NCBI RefSeq assembly: GCF_000143415.4
Contig: NW_003314291.1
Span: forward strand, 108,674 to 172,673
Direction: 5' to 3'
Length of the DNA: 64,000 bases
Source of the DNA: Selaginella moellendorffii
Lineage: Eukaryota > Streptophyta > Lycopodiopsida > Selaginellales > Selaginellaceae
Shown here: piece after piece, positions 1-12,422 of the stretch
Position numbering within the stretch: position 1 is the first letter of the stretch
Layout: each line of letters begins with the position of its first letter
Notes under the pieces: model-generated
What the model was told of the DNA's origin: nothing
What the model saw: only the letters and a program-made list of their open reading frames with translations
Database searches by the model: none
Made by a program: the position numbers and the translations under genes

Positions 1-565
1 CTTGCGGAAGATAGTCACTAGTGTCGCCGGAGTTGCCATAGCTGCTCGCCATCGTGTTCACGCCGCCATGCTCCATATCTCCGGGAGAGCAAACGTGTTC
101 ATAAAGTATGAAGCGTTGCAAGGTTTGAGACACTGTTCCAGGTGGGCATTTTCTCACGGAAATCGTGGTATCTTCTCCGGAGGTATTTTCTTGACGTCCA
201 GCTTACAATGGGTGGACAGATCTTCAAAAAGAGATTCTAGAGCGGCTAGGACTGTGTTGCAGGGCACGGAGTCACTAACTTAGAGAACAAATCCTCCAAC
301 ACCTCTATGAGACATATGTTGCGAGCAGGCCTTCCATACATAACTTGTAAAAACCAGTCTTCTCTTATCATGGTGTTTCTAAGAAACGAGACTTTTGTAG
401 GGCATCATATAGAAAAGCTCTTGAGCTGTGAGTATTTGCCTGCACCTGGCATATGCTAGGAGAAGAATGTTACACAAGATTACATTTCACTGTGGAGAGG
501 CGTTAAACATTTCTTGAAGACTAAGGGCATCCTTTAGGGTTGTTAAAAGGAAAACTAAAATTCCA

Positions 566-586
566 GTTAGGGTTTAGGGTTTAGGT
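566..586 (+). promoter_or_regulatory. telo-box-like element before FAM136A copy A
   Basis: Three consecutive copies of the plant telomere heptamer (TTTAGGG type) lie 10-30 bp before the start codon. Such telo-boxes are common in promoters and leaders of plant housekeeping genes. The same element precedes copy B at about 32321-32341. Confidence 0.6.
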
Positions 587-595
587 CCAGCCGCG

Positions 596-1348
596 ATGGA
601 GGCCATGGAGACCCTCCAGCGGGATCTCAATGACGCGCTCACGGAGGCGATGGGCGAGGTGAATGAGTACGTCTTCTTCACGCTCCAGGTGCGGCTTGCC
701 GGATTTCTACGATTTGATCCTCGTTTTCTTCTGTTCGCAGAGAAATTTCTACAAATGTGCCTACCGCTGCTTCGACGAGCACACGACGGTGTCCCGGGTT
801 GAGCCGTGCGTCCAGCAATGCGGCGCTCCTCCGCAGAGAGCGCAGAACATAATCTCCAACGAGCTCTCGAGCTTCCAGGTATGGGTTTTCTTTTGTCTTT
901 TTTTTTTGTTCTCTTTGGTTTTTGTTTGGGTGTTTGTGTGATTCCTTTTTCTTTTTGCCTGTTATTGGCGTTCGCAAGAGTTCTCCTTGTGCTTGCGTCT
1001 CATTCCAGGCATACAACGATTGCAAAAGCCATTCGATTTTTTTTTTTGTGAGGCTAGATGTGCCTCACTTACGTCGTTGGTTCTTTCACACTTTTGGATT
1101 CGAAAGTTTTCTTGTCCGACTATTCTCTCACACTTTTGTTTGCTTCTCCTGTGCAGGAACGGATCCAGCGAAGTGTACTGGTTTGCAGGGACAAATTTGA
1201 CGAGCAGCGAGACATTGCGGCTCTCACGGAAGACGAACTCGCCAGGAATGCAAAAGACTGCGTCGAGAGAGCTGTCAAAGGACACATCACCGGGATCCCA
1301 AAATTGATGGCCAGAATAAAGTCCCAGATCACCGTCAAGGAGGACTGA
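596..1348 (+). CDS. FAM136A-like (DUF842) protein, copy A
   Basis: Three exons, 596-688, 741-878 and 1157-1345 plus stop 1346-1348, give 140 residues. Introns are 52 and 278 bp, GT-AG, both phase 0. The product matches the FAM136/DUF842 family: an N-terminal amphipathic stretch, then two twin-cysteine helices (CAYRC and, further on, CVQQC; VCRDK and CVERA), the CX3C-type pattern of small intermembrane-space proteins, and a C-terminal MARIKSQ helix. The animal homologue is mitochondrial; that location here is inferred from the family. The start is the ATG right after a TTAGGGTTTAGGG element in the leader; an in-frame ATG four codons later could also be used. It is a near-duplicate of the gene at 32351 (two amino-acid differences, A3G and V51I). 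Confidence 0.85.
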
Positions 1349-2489
1349 AATCTCTGGAGCATTTTTGTAGTAAGATCTTTTTTTCTTCTTCCATCTTTTC
1401 CTTTTGTTGTTTCATTCTTTTGCTCTCGCCGTTCTTGTGTCTTTGTTCCCTTGGCACATATCGAAGGTTGGCCTGGTAACTTACTGCCATTTCAGCTCAA
1501 AAGTTGTGCTAGATCGACCGCTGCCTGGGAGAGAACTGTGCAGCGGCCTAGAGAAACAGTGGCTGCTCCACTCTCGATCCAAGCAACACACTGTTTCGAG
1601 TGTGAGTGGGTTTGCTCTCGATTCAAACTCTCTTGTCTCTCTTGTTTCGACTGTATTGTGTAAGCTTTTTCCAGGTGTGTTCCATAGCGTTCATCGTCCC
1701 TTCCGAATGAGACCACCAAACAGGTACGCGGAGTTTTCTAGCATCTGGTACAGTGCTGCCGCTCCTCCGTTGGTGCCTTACGATGACTCATTGTGCGTCC
1801 TTGCAGGCTAGACAGTTCTTCTCGTCGCATAGCTATCGATTCCTCTCCACGAGAAAAGTTTCTTACTTGTGGAGTGGAGTGAAGATAAAAAGCCGCAGCC
1901 AGCGAGCCATCCAGCGCGAGTTTTAATGCCTGGTGACAAAGGAAGAGTTTTCACGGCATTGGGGGTATGGAAAAAGTATGGAAGAAGCAAGCAAAAGAGA
2001 AAATCTTACTAGTAGTTCTCTGCGCAGGAAAGAAATGGATCTTAAACATGGAAGATAGTCTCGCAGCTTTTGCTTGAAGAAACAGTTTTTGGCTGGCCAC
2101 GAATCTCTGGGTTGGGCGATCCATGATTTCAAACCAAATTGGTAGAGGTAGGCTATTGCAGTTCTTCCTTTTTGTCTACCTCTTTGTGTCAAGTCTAGCA
2201 ACAGTGATTCGAGTGATTTCTTTTGTAAATCCAGGGACGCTTAAAGTTAAAAGCCAAGGATTGATCAAATCAGAGTGACAAAGTCTCGCCAAGTTTGTTT
2301 CGTCGTTAAGTTCGTTGGACAACAAAAATGAATGATGCCATTATATTCGCAAGAGGGACGATCATTATCGAGTGAAACCATATCAACGTTTTAATCGACC
2401 GAAGGTTACAAGGCGTGGTCCAGGCCTGGGCGACGTGGCGGCACGTCCCAGGCTCGGCAAGGCACCGAAGCTGGTGACGGAATCTTCTT

Positions 2490-4070
2490 AACGACTAACT
2501 GATAGATAATTTTTGATATTCATAGTCATATTCGCAACAATATCAAAGGCTATTAAAATCATCAATAATCAATACCCTCAAATCAAATCAAACAATAGTT
2601 ACCTCAACTTGCCACTCAATTCATTTTGAATATTAATATAGTTGCAAACTAGCAAAATGCACAAATGTTAACAATATAAATATATAACCAAATCATCAAT
2701 ATCATCTTTATTAATACTAGTAAAACTAAATGTCAATATTTAAAGAAAGCCCAATTGATCACCAACTATCTAAATCATCACAGATGGAAAATTTAACTTT
2801 CTTAATATGCCCATGGAAAAATATTTCATCTCACTCTAATCTTAACTCTAATAATATTAATATCAAGACATTATTTTAATATCATCAACACTAAAATAAA
2901 GCTAAAAGATAATAAGAGTAAATCACTACTCAACACCAAGCTAACCAAAGTTGAAAGTACTATATTTAGTATTTGAAACCAATCCTTCAATAATACCTAG
3001 TTACACATTAATAAAGAGTGAATATTCATGTCCACAACTCAATGTAATTCATTACCACAAATAACAAGATGATCCTTTGTAGTACCATATGACAAACAGA
3101 CTCATCACTGCTAAATAATCATTTACCTAAGCATAATCCTTGACTAAAATTATGAGCAATCACTAGTTACAAAGCAACTAACTATCATTGTTCAATCTGC
3201 CTTCATATAATTTAGCATCAAACTCATGTCATAAAGCCATATACTTATAAAATAAAAAAGTATCAATGTAGGTAACAATATATAGAATATGGATAAAATC
3301 TTACAATAATAAACCCATCTATACATTTAGGTAATAGTACAATATGGATATATGAAAATATAATCTTTGTGATCAAGTCTTAAATATAAAGCCAAAACAT
3401 TAACACCAAATGTAGTGCATATCTAAACCCTATGGAAAATTACCATAACATAACCATCACCATAACTAAAACCCTAGAGTTAACCTCTATTTTTATATAA
3501 ATTGAAATTTAACCCTTGTGTTAAAGGCAATAGTGTGGAACTCAAGTTTCAAAGTCTTAACCTATAAAGGAATGGAATTAAACTTCCAAGCATATAACAA
3601 ACAAGTAAAAGAATAGAAGTATGGAACAATATTGGAATAGTCTTAAAGCATTTTAATGCCCAAAACTAATATGTGAAATATAGCCAAACAAAGTTGATGG
3701 TCTAACGTAAAAATTATAGATACTTCACCAACTCATATGGTATAAAGCTTAAGCTTTGAAGCCAAACACAAAATAATGGCAAAACACCCTCAACAAAGAG
3801 TTACATAATATTATTCCTATTATACATTTGAAGCCCTTTATAAGCAAGTCTCCTCATGCACTGGTTTCCCTTACACCAACCTCTGATTTGAAAATTAACT
3901 TTCTTTCCTTATGAGAATTCTTGTGTAGCCTCCAAATAGTCTCCAATTCCTGCTTGAGTGGTTTAGAAACTTTCCAGAGTACTCAAGGAATGAGTTGTAC
4001 TTGTTGGGGGAGAGCTGCTCTGCTAAGTTATGCTACCAAGTCACTGTGATCAAGCCATAAGTAGGTCATT
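2490..4070. repeat. AT-rich dispersed repeat, no intact gene
   Basis: Very AT-rich, gene-free sequence. It is a long version of the element at about 14045-14960, which has the same order of landmarks (GATATTCATAGTCATATTCG, then the CAATAATCAATACC region, then the AGAGTGAATATTCATGTCC region) with several internal deletions. A short related fragment occurs near 21455-21490. I see no ORF above background and no terminal repeats, so the element class is unknown. It is probably a decayed retroelement. Confidence 0.6.
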
Positions 4071-4084
4071 TATGAAAAATTTGG

Positions 4085-4830
4085 ACCACATTGCCCATGG
4101 TAAACATCATCAACCTGAAAGGATTCTCAGTAAGATATTGTGAAATGGACAACACAAAAGAGCAGCTTTTATACCACAGTTTGGGAATGCATGGACTGAT
4201 CCTGCTCATGACATGCGAGGCGATGTTGAATTTTACTACAGTCACTCTTCATTCCAGAGAAGACTTACAACGCGCTGTAAACTGTGATTTTTCCACCATG
4301 CACCCAATCCTCAGGGTTCCATAAATCCAAACTGTCAAGGAGCTTTGGCCATCACGAACCGCTTGATAAGTGGACTTACATTTACAAACCTCCATGTAAA
4401 CGGTCGTCTATCACGGTAAACTCCGAAGTGGACATTTGTTGACTGAGTTCTCGTGGACATTTGTTGTATGAGTTCTCCGGGAAAGACGTTCAGAGTCGTT
4501 CACGCACGGCAGGGACATCACCAAGGTATCTAGTTAATGCTACAAAACGTACCTTTCATATGAACTTGCTTCAACTCGGACCCCTCTTGATGAGTACGAA
4601 AAACATCCAAGATCAAGTACTTGTATTACAATTCCGATCAACAGGGCGTGAATCTTTGAGCCTTGCACACTTGACGCTGCCTAGAAGATATGTTCGTGTT
4701 GCCCCTCATCATTTAGCCAGAAGTCACCCGTCATTGGAGCGTATGCTAGAAAATCCTCTGAAACATGATAGAATTAGATAAGTCAGAGAAAACGGAAAGC
4801 AAAGCAAGAATTACCTAAGACTGGCCTCGG
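4085..4830. pseudogene. Unidentified degenerate coding-like relic
   Basis: Bases 4085-4312 match the segments at about 12683-12880 and 30154-30367, but in the opposite orientation. The part up to about 4790 has codon-like composition and short frames broken by several stops, so no continuous protein can be read. I do not recognise the family. Calling it a relic is an inference from GC content, above that of the surrounding AT-rich DNA, and from its repeated occurrence. Confidence 0.35.
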
Positions 4831-4837
4831 TTCTTGA

Positions 4838-5870
4838 GTATGAATAGGCTCCTCAACATCGATGCTCCTCCTCGTCGCCGTCAAACTCTGGAGCGCGGCT
4901 CCACGGCAACCGACCTGTCCAACTGTGCTCTCTCATCGGTTCTCCTCGACTTCTCTTCCGCCTCAGCCTTCATCTTTCGACGCTCCTCGTTTAGCCTCCC
5001 CAAAGCTTTGCATCTGATACACGTCTAGATCAGCTCGAGCCTTTTAGCAATCTCAACAGAGCCTCGAAGGCTGGCAAGAAGATATTGTTGGTGATTTTTT
5101 TTCATCAAAGCGTTCCCTCCTGTGGGTTGCTGCTCCCTTCTATCATCTCAACACCACTTCTGTCTCAGAGTTGACTGATTCCGCAGCTGGTGTGTGGGCT
5201 TGCGCTGCTTTAGCTGCCCGAGTAGCTGTTACTGCTGCCTGAGATTTTGCTTCAACCTATTTTGGTTTCTCCCCAACAATGCATAGTATAAACCAACCAC
5301 AAACTTACAAGCGAGCTGCATTTCCATTGCACAGAAGACTGCCTCGCACCCTGTCTAATGATGCTTTATTTACATGCAGTCTTTTGAAGATAGCTGGCTG
5401 AATATTGTGCCATGTCCGGGATTTTATAAGATTCTCAACTACATAAGGAAGGAACCCACCGGTCTTCGTCACTGAAAACAGTTGGTTTCTGAAACATCCT
5501 ACAGGATTCAACCACGCATGCTTCTTATGAAACTTCGAAATGGTCAAGCGATAAGGTCTTGTGTCACACTTCAAATGCAAATGTGTCATGGTCGTGTACA
5601 CTGTGTCACCTTCCTCCAAAATTCAATCTATGGGCGAAATCGAGAAACTGGTAGATCATGAAGCTAAAGTCTTTCCAGAAACTGGTAGATCATGGAGCTA
5701 AAGTCTTTTAGCAAAATATGTAATTGCGATGCGAACAAAACTGCGCTCTAGGTTTTCAAAAGTTGTGATGGACTTTGCTTGCAACCCCCCCGCTATATAA
5801 ATGCGCCCCGCCTCTCCATTCAATCAAACACTGCTCAGCTCTATCCATAGTTAAAGTGCTACTGTTTGCA
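4838..5870 (+). other. Upstream block of hevein-like gene 1
   Basis: About 1 kb shared with the upstream blocks of the other hevein-like genes. The first part (4838-5290) matches 15033-15470 upstream of gene 3. From about 5145 it also matches the upstream blocks of genes 2, 5 and 6. No convincing ORF is present, and the short frames differ between copies by frameshifts. It probably contains the distal promoter. Confidence 0.6.
5643..5800 (+). promoter_or_regulatory. Promoter of hevein-like gene 1: tandem 35-bp element and TATA box
   Basis: Two adjacent copies of a ~33-bp unit with core GGTAGATCATGGAGCTAAAG lie at 5643-5676 and 5678-5710 (period 35 bp). A TATATAA box sits at 5794-5800, 71 bp before the ATG, after a CCCCCCCGC tract. 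The arrangement recurs at the other copies. Regulatory function is inferred from conservation and position. Confidence 0.6.
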
Positions 5871-6104
5871 ATGGCGTCCCTTCGTGCTTTCGCTGCTTTC
5901 TTCTTGTGCATGCTCGTTGTTGCAATGGTGGAGCACGCCAATGTGGTGGAAGCTCAATGTGATACAGGCGGTCCCTGTTGCGGTCGTCAGGGTAGAGGAC
6001 GCCGCTGCAACTCGGGCCTGTGCTGCAGCCAGTTTGGCTACTGCGGATCGACATCGGAGTACTGTGGCGCGGGCTGCCAGCGCGGCTATGGGAGATGCAA
6101 CTAA
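5871..6104 (+). CDS. Secreted 10-Cys hevein-like peptide 1
   Basis: Intronless, 77 residues. Residues 1-28 form a clear signal peptide (charged start, hydrophobic [11 protein letters not shown] core, VVEA before the expected cut), leaving a 49-residue mature peptide starting QCD. The mature part follows the hevein framework CGRQ...C...[17 protein letters not shown]...C...C, with eight cysteines in hevein spacing and two extra N-terminal ones (C30 and C36), ten in all. Chitin-contact positions of hevein (Ser, aromatic, aromatic, Tyr) are present as S53, F55, Y57 and Y64. A GRGRRC loop makes it cationic. No chitinase domain or C-terminal propeptide follows. By family, an extracellular chitin-binding antimicrobial peptide. 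The start is the ATG with context GCAATGGCG, 71 bp after the TATA box. Confidence 0.9.
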   Translation: MASLRAFAAFFLCMLVVAMVEHANVVEAQCDTGGPCCGRQGRGRRCNSGLCCSQFGYCGSTSEYCGAGCQRGYGRCN

Positions 6105-7680
6105 ATATTCCATCTAATGTGCTAGACACCTCCAGCATGAAAGTTGCGAGTAATATCTAAATAAGCACTGGTGTCCTCTATTCTCTTTTTATATATATGG
6201 TGTGATGTTTGCTATGTTACCAAGCTGAACGCATTAAAAATCTCATCCAATGCAATCTCCTTCACCAATGACGCCCAATGCACTGCAGGTTAGTATGATG
6301 GATTCCTTCTACTGCATGCCACACTTGATCTTTCTTTTACAGCTTTCATCTGAATTGGACCTGCTAGTTCTCCTTGGCTTGGCATTCAAATGAAGCAATG
6401 AAGAGAAAGGATACAGGAGCAGCCTTCCTTACAATATGTTTATCTCAGATTGAATTTTTATTCAGGGCTTCAATGTAGAAATTGCAGTGATCTGTTGAGT
6501 GCTAGAGTAGTAGCACACATGTAGACGGACATCCTCTCTTTTGCATCAGCTGTTTTTTAAGGCAGACTGTAAGAAGTTATAATGTTCTGTTACGTGGCAC
6601 TTTGCAGGAACATCAGCATTTTTTAGCACATATGAGCATTACTATCACACTAACTCATCTTATAGCTGCGCAGCTAAGAGATGAGCTAGTGCGATAGCAA
6701 TAACAAGTTGAGTCCAACTGGGCTGTGATTCCCATAATAAACATTTTGGTTTTACCAAGCAAGGTTGGCTCTATGGTAGGATAATAGTTGCAATGGCTTC
6801 AATGTCAATATCTTTTTTTGATGATATTCCTATGACATTTACAAGAGATTGGGGATTGTTTGCAGGGCTGATTCAAATTGCCAGACATAGAGCTGGCAGG
6901 AGTGGATTTACTGGAAAGAAAGCTTTTTTATAAAAGTCTTACACCAGCATAAACGTGCAATAGAAAGGTGAATCAAGACTCAAGAATCTAGACAATCTTA
7001 ACACAGATTCTAGGTTACAAATAGCAGTTTCTAGCATTGAAGCCAGATTTTTACAACTCGCTTTTGAGAATGGAAGGGAGAGCACTAAAAAATTAACTTC
7101 TCCAAGGGGAGCATGATCCTGAGCCACCATAGCTTGCTCCACCATTGTAAGCAAGCAAGAAGGCAGAAGAAGATAGGAAAAAGCATTGTGAACCTGAAGA
7201 GTGCGAGAGAAATAAAAGCTACAATGGATAGCCGTTAAAAAACTACACTTCTTGAACCTTGACCACAGTTTTGTCTCTCTACTGTCACAATTACATATCT
7301 ACTATGTATATGATTCAGGAAGGACATAACTTTATGACCAAACCGGAATCAGTTTCTTGACATTTGAACATTGTTTTGAAGTGCACTTCACATATACTTA
7401 AAACTGATTTGGCTGTCCACGTGGATGGGCTGAGCAAGCTAAAAGTGAGGTTTGATTTCTTTTAGCAATGGTGCTGCTGTTACTTTTGAGCTATGGCACA
7501 TGCAACTTTGGAGATGCAAGGACAAGAAGCAGTGTCAATGAAGGTCCATCATGGGAGTGTTACAGAAGTAGAAGGTTGCTGGGATCATGCCACTGGATGG
7601 ACAGCAGCATCTATAAAAAGAATCAAAAAACACTCAAACTTTTAATACTTATTTTAACAATGCTTGTTATGTGAGGTGTG
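6105..7680 (+). repeat. 3' flanking block shared by hevein-like genes 1, 3, 4 and 5
   Basis: About 1.55 kb, repeated after gene 5 (23461-24900), after gene 4 (17860-19260) and, shortened, after gene 3 (16292-17400). It holds a 64-bp near-palindrome (6638-6701). I see no reliable CDS; the short frames at 6939-7154 and 7468-7674 are not kept in all copies. The proximal 150 bp is probably the 3' UTR of gene 1. Confidence 0.7.
6638..6701. repeat. 64-bp near-perfect palindrome
   Basis: Two 32-bp arms meet at AGCTGC/GCAGCT (centre 6669/6670), with a few mismatches. The RNA would form a long hairpin with almost no loop. Related copies lie at 24005-24068 (intact), about 16735-16780 (shortened) and about 18405-18450 (one arm damaged). 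It could be a small foldback element or a hairpin RNA source; the sequence does not decide. Confidence 0.7.
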
Positions 7681-10600
7681 AAAGTTTAACTACTCTCTCT
7701 GTCTCTCTCTCACACATTCCAATTTTGGTGTTTGCCACCTTTGATGTGGGAATAGTGATTGCCAACATTATTTGAGGACCAAGTGGTGAGTGATCACATG
7801 GTTAGCCTAACCTTTTTATTTGAGGACTAGATTGCTCCTGCTTTCATAACATCACTTGCACTATTTTTGCTCCATGTTGAAAACTTCCAACTTTTTGACG
7901 CAAACAAGCTTCACTGACTTAGAGATCCTTGCCCTTGATGAGCAGCACAAGGCCTTAGGCAGGTACAAAGAACAAGCTTAAAGTGGTCATTGACTCCTTA
8001 ACTATTTTTGAATTTATTACCTTCATTTCATCTCACCATTTATTACCTTCATCACCACAAAGTCACAACCAAATCACACACCATTCTTTCTACACACCAT
8101 TGCTCATTCTTCATAATAGTTACCCACATTAAGATTATAGCAATTTCATCTACTTCCTATCTATAGTCCTTGATATTCAAAATGAATGGTTATGATAGTG
8201 AAGAGGCCTAAAATTACAAGTCACAACTACTATGAACAATTTAAAGTGTTGAAACATTGCTTATTCAGTGGTGGCATTTATCCATAAATGCCTAGGGCCA
8301 AAGAAAAGTGTTGTCAATTGTCAGTTTGCTCAAGAAAGTGGCTTGGGCATTCTTTATATGCTGGATGATGCTAGCTTAAGAAACATCACTCCAAAAGTGC
8401 TATGCTGTAAAATCTTTATTGTAAATGGTATATTGGATTTCGATAATTTTTACTGCTATCAAAAAGTATTTATGGCTATAGTGGAGTGATATGACATTCT
8501 TGGCCTCATTCATTCCTTCACACTTTCACTCACTTTAGCATTTACCACTATTGGGATCCATCACCATATTACTAAAACTTTTGAGGGTGACATTCCATAA
8601 GTTTGAAAACCTTTCATTTATAATCAAAATTTAGTTTTTGCTATCATTTGGTCTCTTTACCTCTTTCTTTTTCTCTTTTTTTTTCTCATTTTTTCTTCTT
8701 TATTTTTCCAAGTGTCTAGTTTGCATTTAACATTTTTCCTATTGGGTTTTTCTCTCTAGTATTAAATTTCACACTACATTTCGCTTTATTTCTTTTTTTT
8801 TATTTCTCTTCTTTTCTTTTGGTTTTTTATTTTATTTTTCTTTCTTTGTTTGCATTTTTCTCTTTTGGGTGTTTGAACAACATGATTTTTACAACTAGGC
8901 TGTGGGTTCTCTTTTCCCTAGGGCTTACTCACTCACTTGTTGTTGGTCACTTGTTGGGATGCAAAATATAACTTAAAGCACTTAAAATATTTTAATTCCT
9001 AAAATATCCTCATCTCTTTGTATAAAAGCCTAATGAGTGACTAACAGTTATGACATTTAGGGCATTTGGAAGAGCTTGAGTTTGTGCAATGAAGGTGATG
9101 AGAATTTGAGTTTGAAAGGTTAGGAAATAGCATTTATCTCCTAATAGTCAAAGTGCTTGAAGAGTGGTAGCATAACATTTCAAGGTATACATAGATAATG
9201 TAAGATTAAAACACTTTTTGTCACAACCTAACATTTGGGGAAAACAAGGTTGGTGGGTTAATGCTTTAATTAAGTTTGATTGCATAAGTTAGAGAAGATC
9301 AATATTGTGGCAAATGTTATAATTCGGAAAGCAAGTCTAGAGTTGATGGTATCTAACACAATAACAGCCTTCTAGAATAATATGTGGATAGTGTATAAGG
9401 ACAATGAATTAATATAGAAGGTGTTGCTAAGGAAAAAGAGACATGAGATATTCTTTAATAAAACAAGCTGCCCAATAAAGAGAAAGTAGATTATATAAAA
9501 TGTAATGGACTCATTTATTATAAACAAACGAGGGTGTATATTCAAAAGAGGAACTAAGGAAAATAACTTTTAAAAAGTGTCATGACAGGCTTTTTAAAGG
9601 ATATAATAAAGTGCCCAAAACTATAAGTTTGCTCAAGAGAAAGTATCATTGACTGAATATAAATAAAAATATACAAAACTATGTAAATACATGCCAAATA
9701 TATTAGTAGTGAAAGTTATGACTAGGTTTATAACAAAACCTCCCAATCCTTGATCATCTATAGAAACTTTTTATAATGAACTTTATCACAAAATTCCCCC
9801 CAAGCACGGGTTGTGAATTGGTTTTTGAAAATGACATAGTTTATACCCACAATAAAAGTGAATGCAAAAGGTATGGTGAAATTATTCTTTGAACAAATGG
9901 TTCAAATATTGGAAATGCTAGAGGAAATTATCTTAGAATAAGATAATATATTCATCAGTAAATTGTAGAGAACTCTTTTGGATGCAATATCATGCAAAAT
10001 TGAAATTCAACACCATCTATCACCATGTATAAAAAACATTGATACAACTGTAATGTCACATACTAAAATTCATATTATAGTTTTGGCAAAGAAATTAACC
10101 ACCTGTTTACTAGATTCAATGTAAATAATTATAACGTTTTCAATTTAGTTTAAAACTAAAGGTTTTTATATTATGTAAAAGACAATGAAACCACTATAAT
10201 ACCCTAAATAGAAATTATTTTATAGTCAGATAAACTAAAGACTATTGCAATTAATTCCAAGGTAAATTATCGTTTGGTTTTAAATATATTTTATTATATA
10301 GTTTCTCTATAAAGTCATATGAATAAAGCAATGATGTTAACACTAAAGCTAGTGTTATGTAGAAATCACAACAATCTACCTTTGTAATAGAGAATAAGAT
10401 GAACAAACATTTTCTAACCCATTTGAATACATTCTGAGTTAATTTTTATTGTAGTAGAATGAAAAATAAGAGATGGTAACTTTAGAAATTCCACAAAATA
10501 AATCTAGACATTCTAAAAAAGATGAGGTGAGTATTTTAATCTCCATTTGAGTTATAGTAATGTATATAATTGTTCTGGTTTCTGTGTAGCAGACCAAAAT

Positions 10601-11270
10601 TAAAAAGTTGAACATAAATTTTCTAAAGACATTATAGGGCTACTCATTAAAAATAAGATTACCTTTTAGAATATCAAAAGGTTTTTCAAAATGGATGACA
10701 AGTTTTACTAGTTGTTTAATGAAAGAAGAACTAAAACAAAAGAAGCTTTAAAGTATATTATTGGACATATTTTAAAGGTTAGGCACCTTATGATATTTTC
10801 AGAAGTACAAACAATGAATACTTAGAATGAAAGTACATTGACTATTCATAAGGTTTACAGATCTGGTAAGATATATGGAAACATATAAAAATTATACAGT
10901 TAAATTAAATCATAAATGCATAAAATTATATGAAAAATTATATAAATATTTTTCTAAACTCAATGAAAAATTTATTTTGAATTTTATAATTAACTATATA
11001 ATTAACCATATCTCAAACACACACAGAGATATATATATATATATCAAAAATATATAAAATCCTAAACATTCTACCATATGAAAAACTACAAAGTAACATC
11101 TTTATTAAAAACTATAGAAGACACTAGAGTAAAAAGTATTTATAACACTAATACTTAAACTATATACATTAACAAACTATTTTGAACAGATATATAATTT
11201 TCTTATATTGGAAATCCTATTTATCTAACTGAGTGCTTCATATAGTTAAATTTTGAAAAACTACATCAAT
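7680..11270. mobile_element. Degenerate Ty3/gypsy-type retroelement, copy 1
   Basis: AT-rich block collinear with 24990-28740 and partly with 19260-22440. A tract at about 9290-9370 corresponds to the RNase H tail readable at 20120-20198 (VANALSKK, cf. the gypsy VADALSRK motif). The tract at 9475-9660 corresponds to the integrase zinc-binding region readable at 27094-27279. Frames are broken throughout, so it is inactive. T-rich runs occupy 8640-8880. An internal segment (8180-8493) is inverted relative to copy 2. LTRs were not identified. Confidence 0.6.
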
Positions 11271-12070
11271 GGGTTTGTTGTGCAAGGCTTTGGGTCTGAT
11301 ACACGTCTAGATCAGCTCAAGCTTTTTAGCAATCTTAACTGAACCTGGCAATAGTGATTTTCTTCATCCAAGCATTCACTCCAGTGGGTTGCTACTCCAT
11401 TCTATCATCGCAACACCACTTCTGTCTCAGAGTTAACTGATTCTGCAGCTGGTGTGTGGGCTTGTGCTGCTTTAGCTGCCCGAGTATGTGTTACTGCTGC
11501 CTGAGATTTTGCTTCCACGCAGCAGATCGTGCTTGAGCAATGCTAGGGAATTTCTCCCCAAGCTCGTACAATGCATTGTATAAACCAGCAAACCACAAAC
11601 TTACAAGCGAGCTGCATTTCCATTGGACAGAAGACTGCCTCGCCTGTCTAATGATGCTTTATTTAAATGCAGTCTTTTGAAGATAGCTGGCTGAATATTG
11701 TGCCATGTCCGGGATTTTATAAGATTCTCGACTACATTAAGGAAGGAACCCACTGGTCTTCGTCACTGAAAGCAGTTGGTTTCTGAAACATCCTACCTTC
11801 ACAGGATTCAACCCGCATGCTTCTTACGAAATTTCGCTCAATGGTCAAGCGATAAGGTCTTGTGTCACACTTCAAATGCAAATGTGTCATGGTCGGGTTT
11901 GGCCGCAGACCTGTGTACACTGTGTCACCTTCCTCCAAAATTCAATCTATGGGCGAAATCGAGAGAATGGTAGATCATGGAGCCAAAGTCTTTCCAGAAA
12001 CTGGTAGATCATGGAGCTAAAGTCTTTTACCAAATATGTAATTGTGATGCGAACAAAAATGCGCTCTAGG
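11271..12070 (+). other. Upstream block of hevein-like gene 2
   Basis: Collinear with 28735-29535 upstream of gene 6, including the GATACACGTCTAGA and GCAGCTGGTGTGTGGGCTTG landmarks. The T-rich and retroelement-like sequence ends just before it. No CDS is supported. Confidence 0.6.
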
Positions 12071-12119
12071 TTTTCAAAAGTTGTGATGGACTTTGCTTGC
12101 AACCCCCCCGCTATATAAA
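11961..12119 (+). promoter_or_regulatory. Promoter of hevein-like gene 2
   Basis: Tandem AGATCATGGAGCTAAAG-type element in two copies (about 11961-12030) and a TATATAAA box at 12112-12119. The sequence from about 12070 onward is identical to that of gene 1. Confidence 0.6.
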
Positions 12120-12188
12120 TGCGCCCCGCCTCTCCATTCAATCAAACACTGCTCAGCTCTATCCATAGTTAAAGTGCTACTGTTTGCA

Positions 12189-12422
12189 ATGGCGTCCCTT
12201 CGTGCTTTCGCTGCTTTCTTCTTGTGCATGCTCGTTGTTGCAATGGTGGAGCACGCCAATGTGGTGGAAGCTCAATGTGATACAGGCGGTCCCTGTTGCG
12301 GTCGTCAGGGTAGAGGACGCCGCTGCAACTCGGGCCTGTGCTGCAGCCAGTTTGGCTACTGCGGATCGACATCGGAGTACTGTGGCGCGGGCTGCCAGCG
12401 CGGCTATGGGAGATGCAACTAA
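12189..12422 (+). CDS. Secreted 10-Cys hevein-like peptide 2
   Basis: 77 residues, identical at the nucleotide level to gene 1 across the whole CDS. Identity covers about 12070-12582 (gene 1: 5752-6264), including TATA box, leader and proximal 3' UTR, whereas the flanks beyond differ. Its positional counterpart in the duplicated segment is gene 6, which differs at two codons of the mature peptide (DTG here, GTS there). Same signal peptide, ten cysteines and RGRR loop as gene 1. Independent expression cannot be judged because the transcripts would be indistinguishable over the CDS. Confidence 0.9.
   Translation: MASLRAFAAFFLCMLVVAMVEHANVVEAQCDTGGPCCGRQGRGRRCNSGLCCSQFGYCGSTSEYCGAGCQRGYGRCN

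Larger units (their letters stand above)
1..2489 (+). repeat. Segmental duplication, copy A (cut by the window edge)
   Basis: Collinear and nearly identical to 31767-34259, at an offset of about 31.77 kb, with only scattered substitutions and short indels. It holds a FAM136A-like gene and flanks. Homology stops abruptly after the shared AATCTTCTT near 2489/34259. Copy A then enters AT-rich repeat, copy B the TMK-like gene upstream region. Besides the gene I see no convincing CDS in 1349-2489. The open frames there lack protein character and probably represent the 3' UTR and spacer. Confidence 0.9.

Noticed and set aside
5871-6104. Truncated class I chitinase rather than a stand-alone peptide
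   Set aside because: No GH19 catalytic motif or hinge is found in any frame downstream in any of the six copies, and the stop codon is conserved in all of them.
5851-6138. Minus-strand and shifted plus-strand ORFs of 83-95 codons overlapping every hevein-like gene
   Set aside because: They recur only because the genes are duplicated. They lack signal peptides or family features, and substitutions between copies respect the hevein frame.
10875-11057. 60-codon Asn/Ile/Lys/Tyr-rich ORF
   Set aside because: Composition expected from AT-rich DNA. The homologous stretches near 22130-22260 and 28450-28560 do not keep the frame.
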